Shown here in pieces: positions 53,800 through 61,067 of a stretch of 61,067 nucleotides of DNA (positions are counted from its first letter, which is position 1; every line of letters begins with the position of its first letter). The notes beneath the pieces are model-generated. The model saw only the letters and a list, made by a program, of their open reading frames with translations, searched no databases and was not told where the DNA came from. This DNA is from Anabaena subtropica FACHB-260 (GTDB lineage Bacteria; Cyanobacteriota; Cyanobacteriia; Cyanobacteriales; Nostocaceae): assembly GCF_014697105.1 (NCBI RefSeq), contig NZ_JACJRF010000032.1, positions 1 to 61,067 of the forward strand, in the 5' to 3' direction. The position numbers and the translations under genes are program-made.

Positions 53800-54753
53800 A
53801 TGGCAGATGCCTTGATAATTCAGCTGCCTAACATTCCCAGTACGATCGCTCTAGCTGGTGATAGAGAAGAAAACCTGAAAATCCTATCACGGCACACAGG
53901 AGCTAATTTAGTACTGCGTGGGCAAGAGTTACATATTTATGGTACGGAAACCCAAAGAGACTTAGCAGCAAAATTAGTGCGATCGCTAGAAAATATTTGG
54001 ATTCAGGGCAATACTATTTCTAGTGCGGATATTTTAACTGCCCGTCAAGCTGTAGATAATCACCGCGAAGACGAGCTACAAGAACTACAGCGAGATGTCC
54101 TAGCCAGAACCCGCAGAGGCGAAGAAGTCCGAGCTAAAACCTTTAAACAACGCCAGTACATCGAAGCTATCCGTAAACGTGACCTCACTTTTTGCATCGG
54201 CCCGGCTGGGACTGGTAAGACATATCTCGCCGTTGTCGTCGCCGTCCAAGCGCTCCTCGCCAATCAAGTAGAAAAGCTGATTTTGACTCGTCCGGCGGTA
54301 GAAGCTGGGGAAAGGTTGGGTTTTTTACCTGGAGATTTGCAGCAGAAAATTAATCCTTATCTCCGCCCCCTTTATGATGCAATTTACGAATTCATCGACC
54401 AAGAGAAAGTCCCCAATTTGATAGAAAGGGGTATTATTGAAGTCGCACCCCTCGCCTATATGCGAGGACGTACCCTCAATCATGCTTTTGTGATTGTCGA
54501 TGAAGCTCAGAATACCACACCCGCCCAAATGAAGATGGTTCTAACCCGTTTGGGTTTCCGTTCTCGCATGGTAATTACAGGTGACACCACACAAACCGAT
54601 TTACCAATGAATCAACAATCAGGTTTAACAGTGGCTTTACAAGTTTTAAAGCACGTTGAAGGTATTGGTGTTTGTGAATTCACTCAAAAAGATGTCGTGC
54701 GCCATCCCCTAGTTCAGCGCATTGTTAGCGCCTATGAACAGTACGAGAAGTAA
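53800..54753 (+). CDS. phoH: PhoH-family ATPase
   Basis: A 317-residue PhoH-like protein. An N-terminal KH-like domain (about residues 15-90, ILSRHTGANLVLRGQELHIY) precedes a P-loop ATPase with Walker A FCIGPAGTGKTYLAV and Walker B FVIVDEAQNTTPAQMKMVLT, then ITGDTTQTDLPMNQQSGLTV. Family members are linked to RNA metabolism and, in some bacteria, phosphate starvation. The neighbourhood of SRP, S16, KH and S21 genes fits an RNA/ribosome role. Confidence 0.93.
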   Translation: MADALIIQLPNIPSTIALAGDREENLKILSRHTGANLVLRGQELHIYGTETQRDLAAKLVRSLENIWIQGNTISSADILTARQAVDNHREDELQELQRDVLARTRRGEEVRAKTFKQRQYIEAIRKRDLTFCIGPAGTGKTYLAVVVAVQALLANQVEKLILTRPAVEAGERLGFLPGDLQQKINPYLRPLYDAIYEFIDQEKVPNLIERGIIEVAPLAYMRGRTLNHAFVIVDEAQNTTPAQMKMVLTRLGFRSRMVITGDTTQTDLPMNQQSGLTVALQVLKHVEGIGVCEFTQKDVVRHPLVQRIVSAYEQYEK

Positions 54754-54792
54754 TCATTAGTCATTAATTAATATTGAGAAAGGGTAACAGGT

Positions 54793-55197
54793 ATGAGTGC
54801 AACTTTGAAAGAATTTTTAGAAGCTTGTGAAGACTTGGGAACTTTGCGGTTAATTGTTACTAGCAGTGCAGCTGTATTAGAAGCACGAGGCAAAATAGAA
54901 AAGCTATTTTATGCAGAATTGGCTAAGGGCAAATACGCCAATATGCACACCGAAGGTTTTGAATTTCACTTGAATATGGAAAAAATTACACAAGTGAAAT
55001 TTGAATCTGGTGAAGCAAAAAGAGGTAATTTTCCAACCTATGCCATTCGGTTTTTAGATGAGAAACAAGAGTCAGCTTTGAGCTTATTTCTACAATGGGG
55101 TAAACCAGGAGAATACGAACCGGGACAAGTAGAAGCTTGGCAAGCCTTGAAAGAAAAATATGGTGAAGTTTGGGAGCCTATACCAACATTGCTTTAA
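54793..55197 (+). CDS. Conserved protein, possible ChuX/HutX-like heme-binding family
   Basis: A 134-residue soluble protein: LRLIVTSSAAVLEARGKIEK, GKYANMHTEGFEFHLNMEKI and FLQWGKPGEYEPGQVEAWQA. The alternation of strands and the His-containing segment recall the ChuX/HutX heme-chaperone fold, and I remember such an annotation for close cyanobacterial homologues. I hold this as tentative. It is 40 bp after phoH on the same strand. Confidence 0.7.
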   Translation: MSATLKEFLEACEDLGTLRLIVTSSAAVLEARGKIEKLFYAELAKGKYANMHTEGFEFHLNMEKITQVKFESGEAKRGNFPTYAIRFLDEKQESALSLFLQWGKPGEYEPGQVEAWQALKEKYGEVWEPIPTLL

Positions 55198-55200
55198 GAA

Positions 55201-55271
55201 TGTTCGTATTAGGGGCTTTAGCTTTAGCCCTCTCTAACAAGAATTGAAGGGCTGAAGCCCTGACTACAAAC
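55201..55271. repeat. Palindromic intergenic repeat
   Basis: Arms with GGGCTTTAGCTTTAGCCC and GGGCTGAAGCCC and flanking TTCGTATTAG / CTGACTACAAAC define a repeat that resembles the one at 34751-34803. It sits between the ChuX-like and DUF6816 genes. Confidence 0.6.
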
Positions 55272-55279
55272 TTGTCAAA

Positions 55280-56074
55280 ATGAAATTAACATTTACTATC
55301 AGGGTTATTTGTAATCTTTGCTTAATTGTTTTCTTGGTGCTGGGTTGGGGTGAAAAAGTAACCGCAGGTGAATTATCTGAACGCTTGGCTCATTTTCCTC
55401 AGTGGAAACAACTAACTTCTGTGGAGCCAGCTAAGGGAGATTTGGTTTACCCTGAATGGATGGCTGGAACCTGGGAAGTTAAAAGTACCTTGGTAGATTT
55501 AGCAGCACCTTTAGCGCCGGATATTGTTACACCTGGATTTGAAGGGAATCGTCAGCAATTAAATCAGCCCATGAGCTTTTTAGTGCGGTTTGTAAAAGCA
55601 CAATCTTCGGTTGCTGGCTTAAAATTCATGCTTCAGCTAGATGCTAAATCAACAATTTTAGTGGCTGATAGAGCATTTAATAGTTTGAATTTAGCTAGGT
55701 CTTATTTAGGCGATGAAGCAGTATTGTCAGTCAAAGTAGATCCAGATTCACCTAATCGTCAGATTACATTTTTACGTGGTGAACGTCAGTTAATTTCTAT
55801 AGTTACGGCAAGAGGTACAGAAACTACACCAGATGGTAAATTTATTACTACAGAAGTTTTTCAGCAATTATTTAAAGGTGGTTCCTTACCTTACTTAAAT
55901 TCAGTTGAATCTACTACCTCTTACCATCAAATGTCTACTTCATCTCCAGCAATTGAAGCAGATCAAGTTACTGCCGTCTACCTTTCACCCCAAGATCCAG
56001 ATTACTTTACCGCAGGCGATCGCCCAGTTGCTCTTTATCGTTATCGTCTGGAATTCTTGCCTACAGCTAAATAA
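55280..56074 (+). CDS. DUF6816 family secreted or lumenal protein
   Basis: A 264-residue protein with a signal peptide (FTIRVICNLCLIVFLVLGWG to VTAG). The mature part has QWKQLTSVEPAKGDLVYPEW, MAGTWEVKSTLVDLAAPLAP and DRAFNSLNLARSYLGDEAVL. I match it to DUF6816, which has plant chloroplast relatives; thylakoid-lumen location is likely. The function is unknown. It is convergent with the NADH dehydrogenase gene, 13 bp apart. Confidence 0.78.
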   Translation: MKLTFTIRVICNLCLIVFLVLGWGEKVTAGELSERLAHFPQWKQLTSVEPAKGDLVYPEWMAGTWEVKSTLVDLAAPLAPDIVTPGFEGNRQQLNQPMSFLVRFVKAQSSVAGLKFMLQLDAKSTILVADRAFNSLNLARSYLGDEAVLSVKVDPDSPNRQITFLRGERQLISIVTARGTETTPDGKFITTEVFQQLFKGGSLPYLNSVESTTSYHQMSTSSPAIEADQVTAVYLSPQDPDYFTAGDRPVALYRYRLEFLPTAK

Positions 56075-56087
56075 TCAAAATATATTG

Positions 56088-57401
56088 TTAATTAACAGTT
56101 TTTGCTTGTACAAAAGCTTCTCGACCTGTAATTAATCTAGAGCGACGGTTACGAGTAATATAATTCCATGCCCACTGAAATACTACTAGTAATTTAGTAT
56201 CAAACTCGATTAAGAAGTAGATGTGGATTAATAGCCAAAATACCCAAGCAATGAAACCTTGGAGTTTGATTAAACCTAAATCTACAACAGCTAAATTTTG
56301 TCCAATCATTGCCAAACTACCTACGTCATTGTAACGAAACTGTGGCAAAGTTTGACCTTTAAGCCGTCGTTTAATGAGTTTAGCTACATACTCTCCTTGT
56401 TGTGTAGCTACGGGTGCAACACCAGGTAAGGGTTTACCATTTTGATGGGAAAAGTTGCCTAAATCCCCCACTACAAAGATGTTTTTATAATCCCTAATAG
56501 TTAAATCCGGTTCTACGATCACACGTCCAGCGTGATCGCACTCTACACCTGTACGTTCTGCTAAGATTTGTCCCATTGGAGAAGCTTTTACACCTGCTGC
56601 CCACAATATAGTTTGTGAGGGAATTTCTTTGATTTCATTGCCTTGCTTGAAAGTAACAGTGTTATTTTCAATATTTGTCACTCTGGTTTTAGTGTGGATA
56701 ACTACACCCAACTTTTCCAAAGATACTTGGGCTACTTGGGATAACTCTGGCGCAATGTGTGGAAGGATGCGATCGCCCCCTTGCAATAGTAAAATTTTTG
56801 TTTCTGAGGTGTCGATGCTGCGGAAATCTTCTTTGAGGGTTTTGTATGCCAATTCAGCGATCGCACCCGCCAATTCTACACCAGTTGGACCACCCCCGAC
56901 AATCACAAACGTCAACCAAGCACGGCGTTTTTCGGGATCATTTTCACTTTCTGCTGCTTCAAATGCGCCAAATATCCGACGACGCATTTCTATCGCATCT
57001 TCAACAGTTTTCAAGCCAGGTGCAAAATCTTTCCAGTGATCTTTACCAAAATAAGAATGGTTAGCACCTGTGGCAACAATTAATGTATCATAGGGTACTA
57101 TTTTATCATCCAAAATAACTTGTTGAGCTTTGGGATTGATATCCTTTACTTCTCCCAGCAACACTTGTGTATTTTTGCTTTTGCTGAATACAGCTCGTAA
57201 TGGTGAGGAAATGTCACCAGGTGATAGAGTACCTGTGGCAACTTGATATAAAAGTGGCTGAAATAGGTGAAAGTTACGTTTATCGATCAGAGTAACATTT
57301 ACATTCGCTGTCTTCAGCGTCTTTGCTGTATACAGTCCACCAAAACCACCACCAATGATTACAACCTGATGCGGTGACTTCTTTTCAAGTGAATCTACCA
57401 T
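56088..57401 (-). CDS. ndh: Type II NAD(P)H dehydrogenase (NDH-2)
   Basis: A 437-residue FAD enzyme passing electrons from NADH to quinone without pumping protons. The FAD fold is VVIIGGGFGGLYTAKTLKTA and the NADH fold FVIVGGGPTGVELAGAIAEL. The second FAD contact is IFVVGDLGNFSHQNGKPLPG, followed by VAPVATQQGEYVAKLI, typical of NDH-2. A C-terminal hydrophobic part (GFIAWVFWLLIHIYFLIEFD) binds membrane. Cyanobacteria have several NDH-2 copies, thought to act as redox sensors or in respiration. Confidence 0.93.
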   Translation of the reverse strand: MVDSLEKKSPHQVVIIGGGFGGLYTAKTLKTANVNVTLIDKRNFHLFQPLLYQVATGTLSPGDISSPLRAVFSKSKNTQVLLGEVKDINPKAQQVILDDKIVPYDTLIVATGANHSYFGKDHWKDFAPGLKTVEDAIEMRRRIFGAFEAAESENDPEKRRAWLTFVIVGGGPTGVELAGAIAELAYKTLKEDFRSIDTSETKILLLQGGDRILPHIAPELSQVAQVSLEKLGVVIHTKTRVTNIENNTVTFKQGNEIKEIPSQTILWAAGVKASPMGQILAERTGVECDHAGRVIVEPDLTIRDYKNIFVVGDLGNFSHQNGKPLPGVAPVATQQGEYVAKLIKRRLKGQTLPQFRYNDVGSLAMIGQNLAVVDLGLIKLQGFIAWVFWLLIHIYFLIEFDTKLLVVFQWAWNYITRNRRSRLITGREAFVQAKTVN

Positions 57402-57716
57402 AAAATATATGTCCTATGTTAAGCGTCTTGTAACTTTTCTTAACAAAGATGTAGCAGAATTATGATATTGGTTGCCGCTTATTTAGAACAATTGAAAAAA
57501 GAATAAAAGTAGTCAAAGTTATTAATGATTCGTTTGAATGTTGACCAACTATTGAAAGTATTTAGCATCTGTTGGGATACAGCATTTCACAAACTATTAC
57601 AGTGGTCTTTCTCTCCCAAATGGGCGATTTAATTATCCGGCTCTTGACTACAATTGTAATATTAATGTAGTATAGCAATTCCCAGCTAACACTCGCGCTC
57701 TTGGGCAGTGTGCATC
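57402..57716. other. Divergent ndh/ABC intergenic region
   Basis: 315 bp without a recognisable gene. Both promoters are expected here. No terminator or repeat stands out. Confidence 0.45.
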
Positions 57717-59534
57717 ATGGCTAAATTTAGAGATATTGTCAATTATTTTCATGACGACTGGAAGCTGAGTGTCTTCACTATTGCAGTCTCTAGCGTTTAT
57801 GAAATTGTGGATTTGGTTGTGCCTTATGCAATTGGGCAAATTTTGAACGTTTTGTCCAATCAACCCTTGGATAAACCCTTAGAGAGTGCGATCGCCACTC
57901 TATCCCAATTAACTAATTACCCAGTGAGTAAACCTCTCTCCTTGGGTGTATTAATGGGTTTGATTTTCCTTGTCACCGTCGTGAGAGCGCCAACACAACC
58001 TTGGCTAACCAGTTGGTTTCATTGGGATATAGCCTTAAGATCACGTCGGGATAAAACCCAATCAGCGATTGAGAAAATTCTCACACTTCCCTTAGAATTT
58101 TATGATGTAAATAATCCGGGAAGAATTGCCGGACGACTAGGTAGAGGTCTTTCTAATCACACTTGGACATATCCAGAAATCGCCGGACAGTTAATTCCCA
58201 AACTATTTCGAGTGTTAGGAATTTTTGGATTTATTGTCTTGATTGAATGGCGGATTGCGATTTTCTATCTAATTTCTTTCGTTGTTATTCTCGGCTTTAG
58301 CTTGAGAAAGTTACAGAGAATAATTTGGCACGAAGGCCTTCTAGATAAATACATGGAAGACACTGAAAGCCGCACATCTGAACTAATCACCAATATCAAA
58401 ACGGTGAAAGCTTTTGCTACAGAATCGAAAGAACTAAAACGACAAAAGCAACGTTTAGATCGTGAGCTAAAGGTGGTAGATTATCGCATTCACAAAGGCT
58501 ATGTTAACCTGCTGACTTGGCAAAAAACTGTTATTCAGTTTTGCGTATTTAGCATCTTGGGTTTAACATTGGCTGCAACAGTAAGTGGTAGGGTTTCCCT
58601 CGGTCATTTCATCATGACTTTAACCTTGTCTAGCATGGCGTATTCTGAATTGGAACCGATTAGTACCCTAGCAGAAGTGTTTGCTCGTCGGTATTCTTCC
58701 ATGCTGAGGTTTCACGAGTTTCTGCAAGAGCCGACTGGATACGATGCGGCTAGTCTTTTGGAAGAAGACGACACATCCTCACCCTACAAATTCACTGGCA
58801 AAGTTGAATTCTCCCATGTCAGTTTTGGCTATGATGCTAGCCGGAAAGTGTTGCAAGATATCAACTTATTGATTGAACCATACCAAACAGTGGCATTAGT
58901 GGGTCGCTCTGGTTCTGGTAAGTCTACCTTAGTTAAACTACTGTTGCGCTATTTTGAACCACAAGATGGGCAAATTTTGATTGATGGTCAAGATATTCGC
59001 ACTTTGAATGTAGGTAAGTATAGACGCAGATTGGCGATCGTTCACCAAGAAGTAGACGTTTTCAACGGTACAGTTTTAGATAACCTCACCTACGGTAGAC
59101 CTGAGGCTACTTTTGAGGAGGTAAAAGAAGCCTGTAGAATCGCCAGAGTTGACGAAGTCATGCAGCACTTACCCCAAGGTTATTACACCGTTGTCGGGGA
59201 ACGTGGAGTGAGGTTGTCTGGTGGACAAAGACAGCGTTTGGGAATTGCTAGAGCCTTGCTTGTAGAACCAGATGTGCTAATTTTTGACGAAGCCACCTCT
59301 AGTCTAGATTATGAATCTGAGCGTGCAATTCAATTGGCGATGCGATCGATTCAGGGTACCTGCACCACAATCGTCATCGCTCACCGTCTAAGTACAGTCC
59401 GAGAAGCAGACAAGATTGTAGTTCTAGACCAGGGAAAGATTGTAGAAGTTGGTAGCCACGATGAACTTTTGAGTCAAGAAGGTATTTACCGTCGTTTGCA
59501 CTCCCTGCAAGAAACAGGTGAACTTTTAGATTAG
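57717..59534 (+). CDS. ABC half-transporter (membrane + ATPase fusion)
   Basis: 605 aa from ATG 57717 (a GTG three codons upstream is possible). The six-helix ABC membrane domain fills residues 15-310 (SVFTIAVSSVYEIVDLVVPY, GVLMGLIFLVTVVRAPTQPW). The ATPase has Walker A GRSGSGKSTLVKLLL, the Q-loop VHQEVDVFNGTV, signature LSGGQRQRLGIARALL, Walker B VLIFDEATSSLD and the switch IVIAHRLSTV. It resembles MsbA/lipid A-type and multidrug exporters; the substrate is unknown. No C39 domain is present, so it is not part of the peptide export system. Nothing adjoining fixes its role. Confidence 0.9.
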   Translation: MAKFRDIVNYFHDDWKLSVFTIAVSSVYEIVDLVVPYAIGQILNVLSNQPLDKPLESAIATLSQLTNYPVSKPLSLGVLMGLIFLVTVVRAPTQPWLTSWFHWDIALRSRRDKTQSAIEKILTLPLEFYDVNNPGRIAGRLGRGLSNHTWTYPEIAGQLIPKLFRVLGIFGFIVLIEWRIAIFYLISFVVILGFSLRKLQRIIWHEGLLDKYMEDTESRTSELITNIKTVKAFATESKELKRQKQRLDRELKVVDYRIHKGYVNLLTWQKTVIQFCVFSILGLTLAATVSGRVSLGHFIMTLTLSSMAYSELEPISTLAEVFARRYSSMLRFHEFLQEPTGYDAASLLEEDDTSSPYKFTGKVEFSHVSFGYDASRKVLQDINLLIEPYQTVALVGRSGSGKSTLVKLLLRYFEPQDGQILIDGQDIRTLNVGKYRRRLAIVHQEVDVFNGTVLDNLTYGRPEATFEEVKEACRIARVDEVMQHLPQGYYTVVGERGVRLSGGQRQRLGIARALLVEPDVLIFDEATSSLDYESERAIQLAMRSIQGTCTTIVIAHRLSTVREADKIVVLDQGKIVEVGSHDELLSQEGIYRRLHSLQETGELLD

Positions 59535-59682
59535 GCTGTTTCGTAGTAAGCACTTAGGGCTGGGAAAATTCAGAACTAAAGTGCTTACAACAAACTCTAG
59601 TTTCTTGGACTCCCAAAAATTTTTTATCACCCCCTTGCCATTTCTAGAATACGCTGCTATTATTGTAAATCGTGGGACATAC

Positions 59683-59765
59683 GGGTCGGTGTCCGAGTGG
59701 TTAATGGAGACGGACTGTAAATCCGTTGGTTTACGCCTACGCTGGTTCAAATCCAGCCCGGCCCA
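59683..59765 (+). tRNA. tRNA-Tyr (GUA)
   Basis: Acceptor arms GGGTCGG and CCGGCCC pair. The anticodon loop is CTGTAAA within GGACTGTAAATCC, giving GUA. A long variable arm, as in bacterial tRNA-Tyr, and the T-loop GGTTCAAATCC are present. CCA is not encoded. It is 60 bp upstream of tRNA-Thr. Confidence 0.95.
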
Positions 59766-59825
59766 CCTTCAATTTTAGATTTTGAATTTACATACAATTC
59801 AAAATCTAAAATTTTCAAAAAATTT

Positions 59826-59897
59826 GCCCGTGTGGCTCAGTGGTAGAGCACACCCTTGGTAAGGGTGAGGTCACGAGTTCAATCCTCGTCACGGGCT
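59826..59897 (+). tRNA. tRNA-Thr (GGU)
   Basis: Acceptor arms GCCCGTG and CACGGGC pair fully. The anticodon stem-loop CACCCTTGGTAAGGGTG gives anticodon GGU. D-loop GGCTCAGTGGTAGAGC and T-arm GAGTTCAATCCTC are standard. CCA is not encoded. Probably co-transcribed with tRNA-Tyr. Confidence 0.95.
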
Positions 59898-60100
59898 TTT
59901 AATACAATTCTATATGAGAAGTTGTAGCTAGCTGTATGATTTAGTTTTTACTTACTAGTATCACTTTTCATATATATAGTTGCATGGAAATTGTCTAGCT
60001 ATTTAACACTCAAAATTCATGCTTGTGTGATTTTTATTTCAAACCGCAAATTCACTGGGAGCGATAATGCCTAAGGGTACGATAACAGAAGCATTAACGC

Positions 60101-60973
60101 GTGAATACAAAACTCCTCATCTCTCCTCCAGAACTCACGTCTCTGTTAGCAGAAAAATCCTCAAAAACTGTCATCATCGATACGCGCAGTCCCGAAGATT
60201 ATGCTGTTTCTCACATATATCAATCTATCAATATCCGAGATTTTTTCACTTATCTTTTAGAGAATTCTTCCCCCTTAGGGTTAAAGAACTTGCAGGAGTA
60301 TTTTGCAGAAATTATGAGCAAGTTAGGAATATCTGGTGGGGAAAGGTTAATTGTGTATGAAGATGCTTTAAATCAAGGCTACGGTCAATCTTGTCGAGCA
60401 GCTTTTTTACTCAAGTATTTAGGTTGCACTCAGGTATGGGTTTTACACGGAGGATATCAAGCTTGGCTGGCTGCTGCTTTACCTACCACCAATGAAGTAC
60501 CTGAAAGAGAAAGCAGTATCTTTAGATTGCGTCCCAAAGCTGAGATGATGGTGACTACAACCGAGATGTTGCAAGCACTTGACAATCCAGAAATCATAAA
60601 ATTAGATGTGCGCGATAGCAATGAGTGGCAAGGACTAAGTTCTTCTCCCTACGGTACTGATTTTTGTCCCCGCAAAGGGAGAATCCCTAATTCTATCTGG
60701 CTGGAATGGCATCGTTTAATGAAATCTGAATCTGGAATCCCTATGTTCCGTTCACCAGCAGAAATATGGGAAATTTGCCAATCAGTGGGTATTACTTCCG
60801 AGTCTACTGTGTATGTTTACTGCTTTAAAGGTTCTAGGGCTGCTAACACACTGATTGCGCTACACGAACTAGGAATTGATGCCAGAAATTATTTTGGCTC
60901 TTGGAATGAATGGTCTCGTGACTTTTCTTTACCCATCGATAGTCATCTAATTCATAATTCACGTCTAATGTGA
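60101..60973 (+). CDS. Two-domain rhodanese-like sulfurtransferase
   Basis: A 290-residue protein with GTG start. Two rhodanese domains are present: residues 1-125 (KTVIIDTRSPEDYAVSHIYQ, LIVYEDALNQGYGQSCRAAF, LHGGYQAWLA), without the catalytic loop Cys, and residues 145-285 (IIKLDVRDSNEWQG, VYVYCFKGSRAANTLIALHE) with active Cys241. This is the layout of thiosulfate/3-mercaptopyruvate sulfurtransferases. The loop CFKGSRA differs from the CxxGxR/T of classic enzymes mainly at the second position, so the donor is uncertain. Confidence 0.88.
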   Translation: MNTKLLISPPELTSLLAEKSSKTVIIDTRSPEDYAVSHIYQSINIRDFFTYLLENSSPLGLKNLQEYFAEIMSKLGISGGERLIVYEDALNQGYGQSCRAAFLLKYLGCTQVWVLHGGYQAWLAAALPTTNEVPERESSIFRLRPKAEMMVTTTEMLQALDNPEIIKLDVRDSNEWQGLSSSPYGTDFCPRKGRIPNSIWLEWHRLMKSESGIPMFRSPAEIWEICQSVGITSESTVYVYCFKGSRAANTLIALHELGIDARNYFGSWNEWSRDFSLPIDSHLIHNSRLM

Positions 60974-60974
60974 A

Positions 60975-61067
60975 TTAAAGAGAATGAGACTGGAAGGTGA
61001 GAACATCAATACCAAAAAGGCGGCGAAGCAATTTGCGTAGTGTGTGAGAGGCGATTTTGGCAGCAAT
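60975..61067 (-). CDS. 3' end of an unrecognised gene (partial)
   Basis: The frame open at the right edge ends at stop 60975-60977 and encodes 30 residues, IAAKIASHTLRKLLRRLFGI then DVLTFQSHSL. The basic amphipathic stretch looks like protein-coding sequence. It is not recognised. It overlaps nothing, ending one base after the rhodanese stop. Confidence 0.45.
   Translation of the reverse strand: MAAKIASHTLRKLLRRLFGIDVLTFQSHSL

Noticed and set aside
57717-59534. Second ABC transporter as part of the peptide export system
   Set aside because: It lacks a C39 peptidase, is 15 kb away, and sits beside unrelated genes.
59581-59778. 65-codon frame over the tRNA-Tyr gene
   Set aside because: It covers the tRNA; the sequence is explained by the tRNA structure.

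Overview
The window comes from a filamentous, probably heterocyst-forming cyanobacterium of the Nostoc/Anabaena group. The evidence is dense HIP1-type GCGATCGC octamers, A/T-rich and G-rich heptanucleotide repeats between (and twice inside) genes, petL of the cytochrome b6f complex, a cyanobacterial pilB-pilT-pilC set, a HetP-like protein, and best-remembered family resemblances that are all Nostocalean. Most of the window is ordinary chromosome: type IV pilus motor genes, the grpE-dnaK-dnaJ chaperone set, cobalamin, biotin and shikimate enzymes, and an SRP/ribosome cluster.

Layout. 1-1000: tail of an unknown gene and a frameshifted transposase remnant. 1.0-6.2 kb (minus): unknown gene, pilC, pilT, pilB. 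6.5-12.5 kb (plus): grpE, dnaK, dnaJ, a TusA-like gene and rsgA, the last three overlapping; rsgA carries an in-frame repeat insertion. 12.5-13.9 kb (minus): a cobalamin riboswitch followed by a DUF1636 gene and cobK. 13.9-21.7 kb: secreted and membrane proteins (a barrel-like protein whose ribosome-binding site is complementary to the Yfr1 sRNA motif, an RDD/pentapeptide-repeat protein), small unknown proteins and a Ser/Thr kinase. 22-26.2 kb: methyltransferase, bioB, petL, Uma2-type nuclease, aroB.

26.2-42.7 kb is an accessory peptide-export island. Plus strand: a parvulin-like protein, an IS630-derived helix-turn-helix protein, a HetC-like exporter (cyclic-nucleotide-type domain + C39 peptidase + ABC), an HlyD adaptor and a second parvulin-like protein. 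Minus strand: a HetP-like protein, a HopA1-family protein, an aminoglycoside-phosphotransferase-like kinase, and an array of seven near-identical double-glycine precursor peptides plus one divergent relative and one leader-like relative. Kinase plus HopA1 is the Ser/Thr dehydration pair of class V lanthipeptides and thioamitides, but no core peptide here has a cysteine. The inferred pathway is: precursor made in many copies, Ser/Thr phosphorylated and eliminated, leader cut at Gly-Gly by the C39 domain, export through the ABC/HlyD channel, with parvulins assisting folding. This is the most interesting system in the window.

42.9-50.3 kb: an M16 peptidase pair (one catalytic, one lacking the zinc motif), TetR regulator, DUF4332 protein, PhzF-like protein, aminopeptidase P, second Uma2 nuclease. 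50.6-56.1 kb: ffh, rpsP, a KH-domain protein, rpsU, phoH, a possible heme-binding protein and a DUF6816 protein. 56.1-61.1 kb: type II NADH dehydrogenase, an ABC half-transporter, tRNA-Tyr, tRNA-Thr, a two-domain rhodanese and the end of an unknown gene. All names rest on reading motifs and remembered families; no database search was run.
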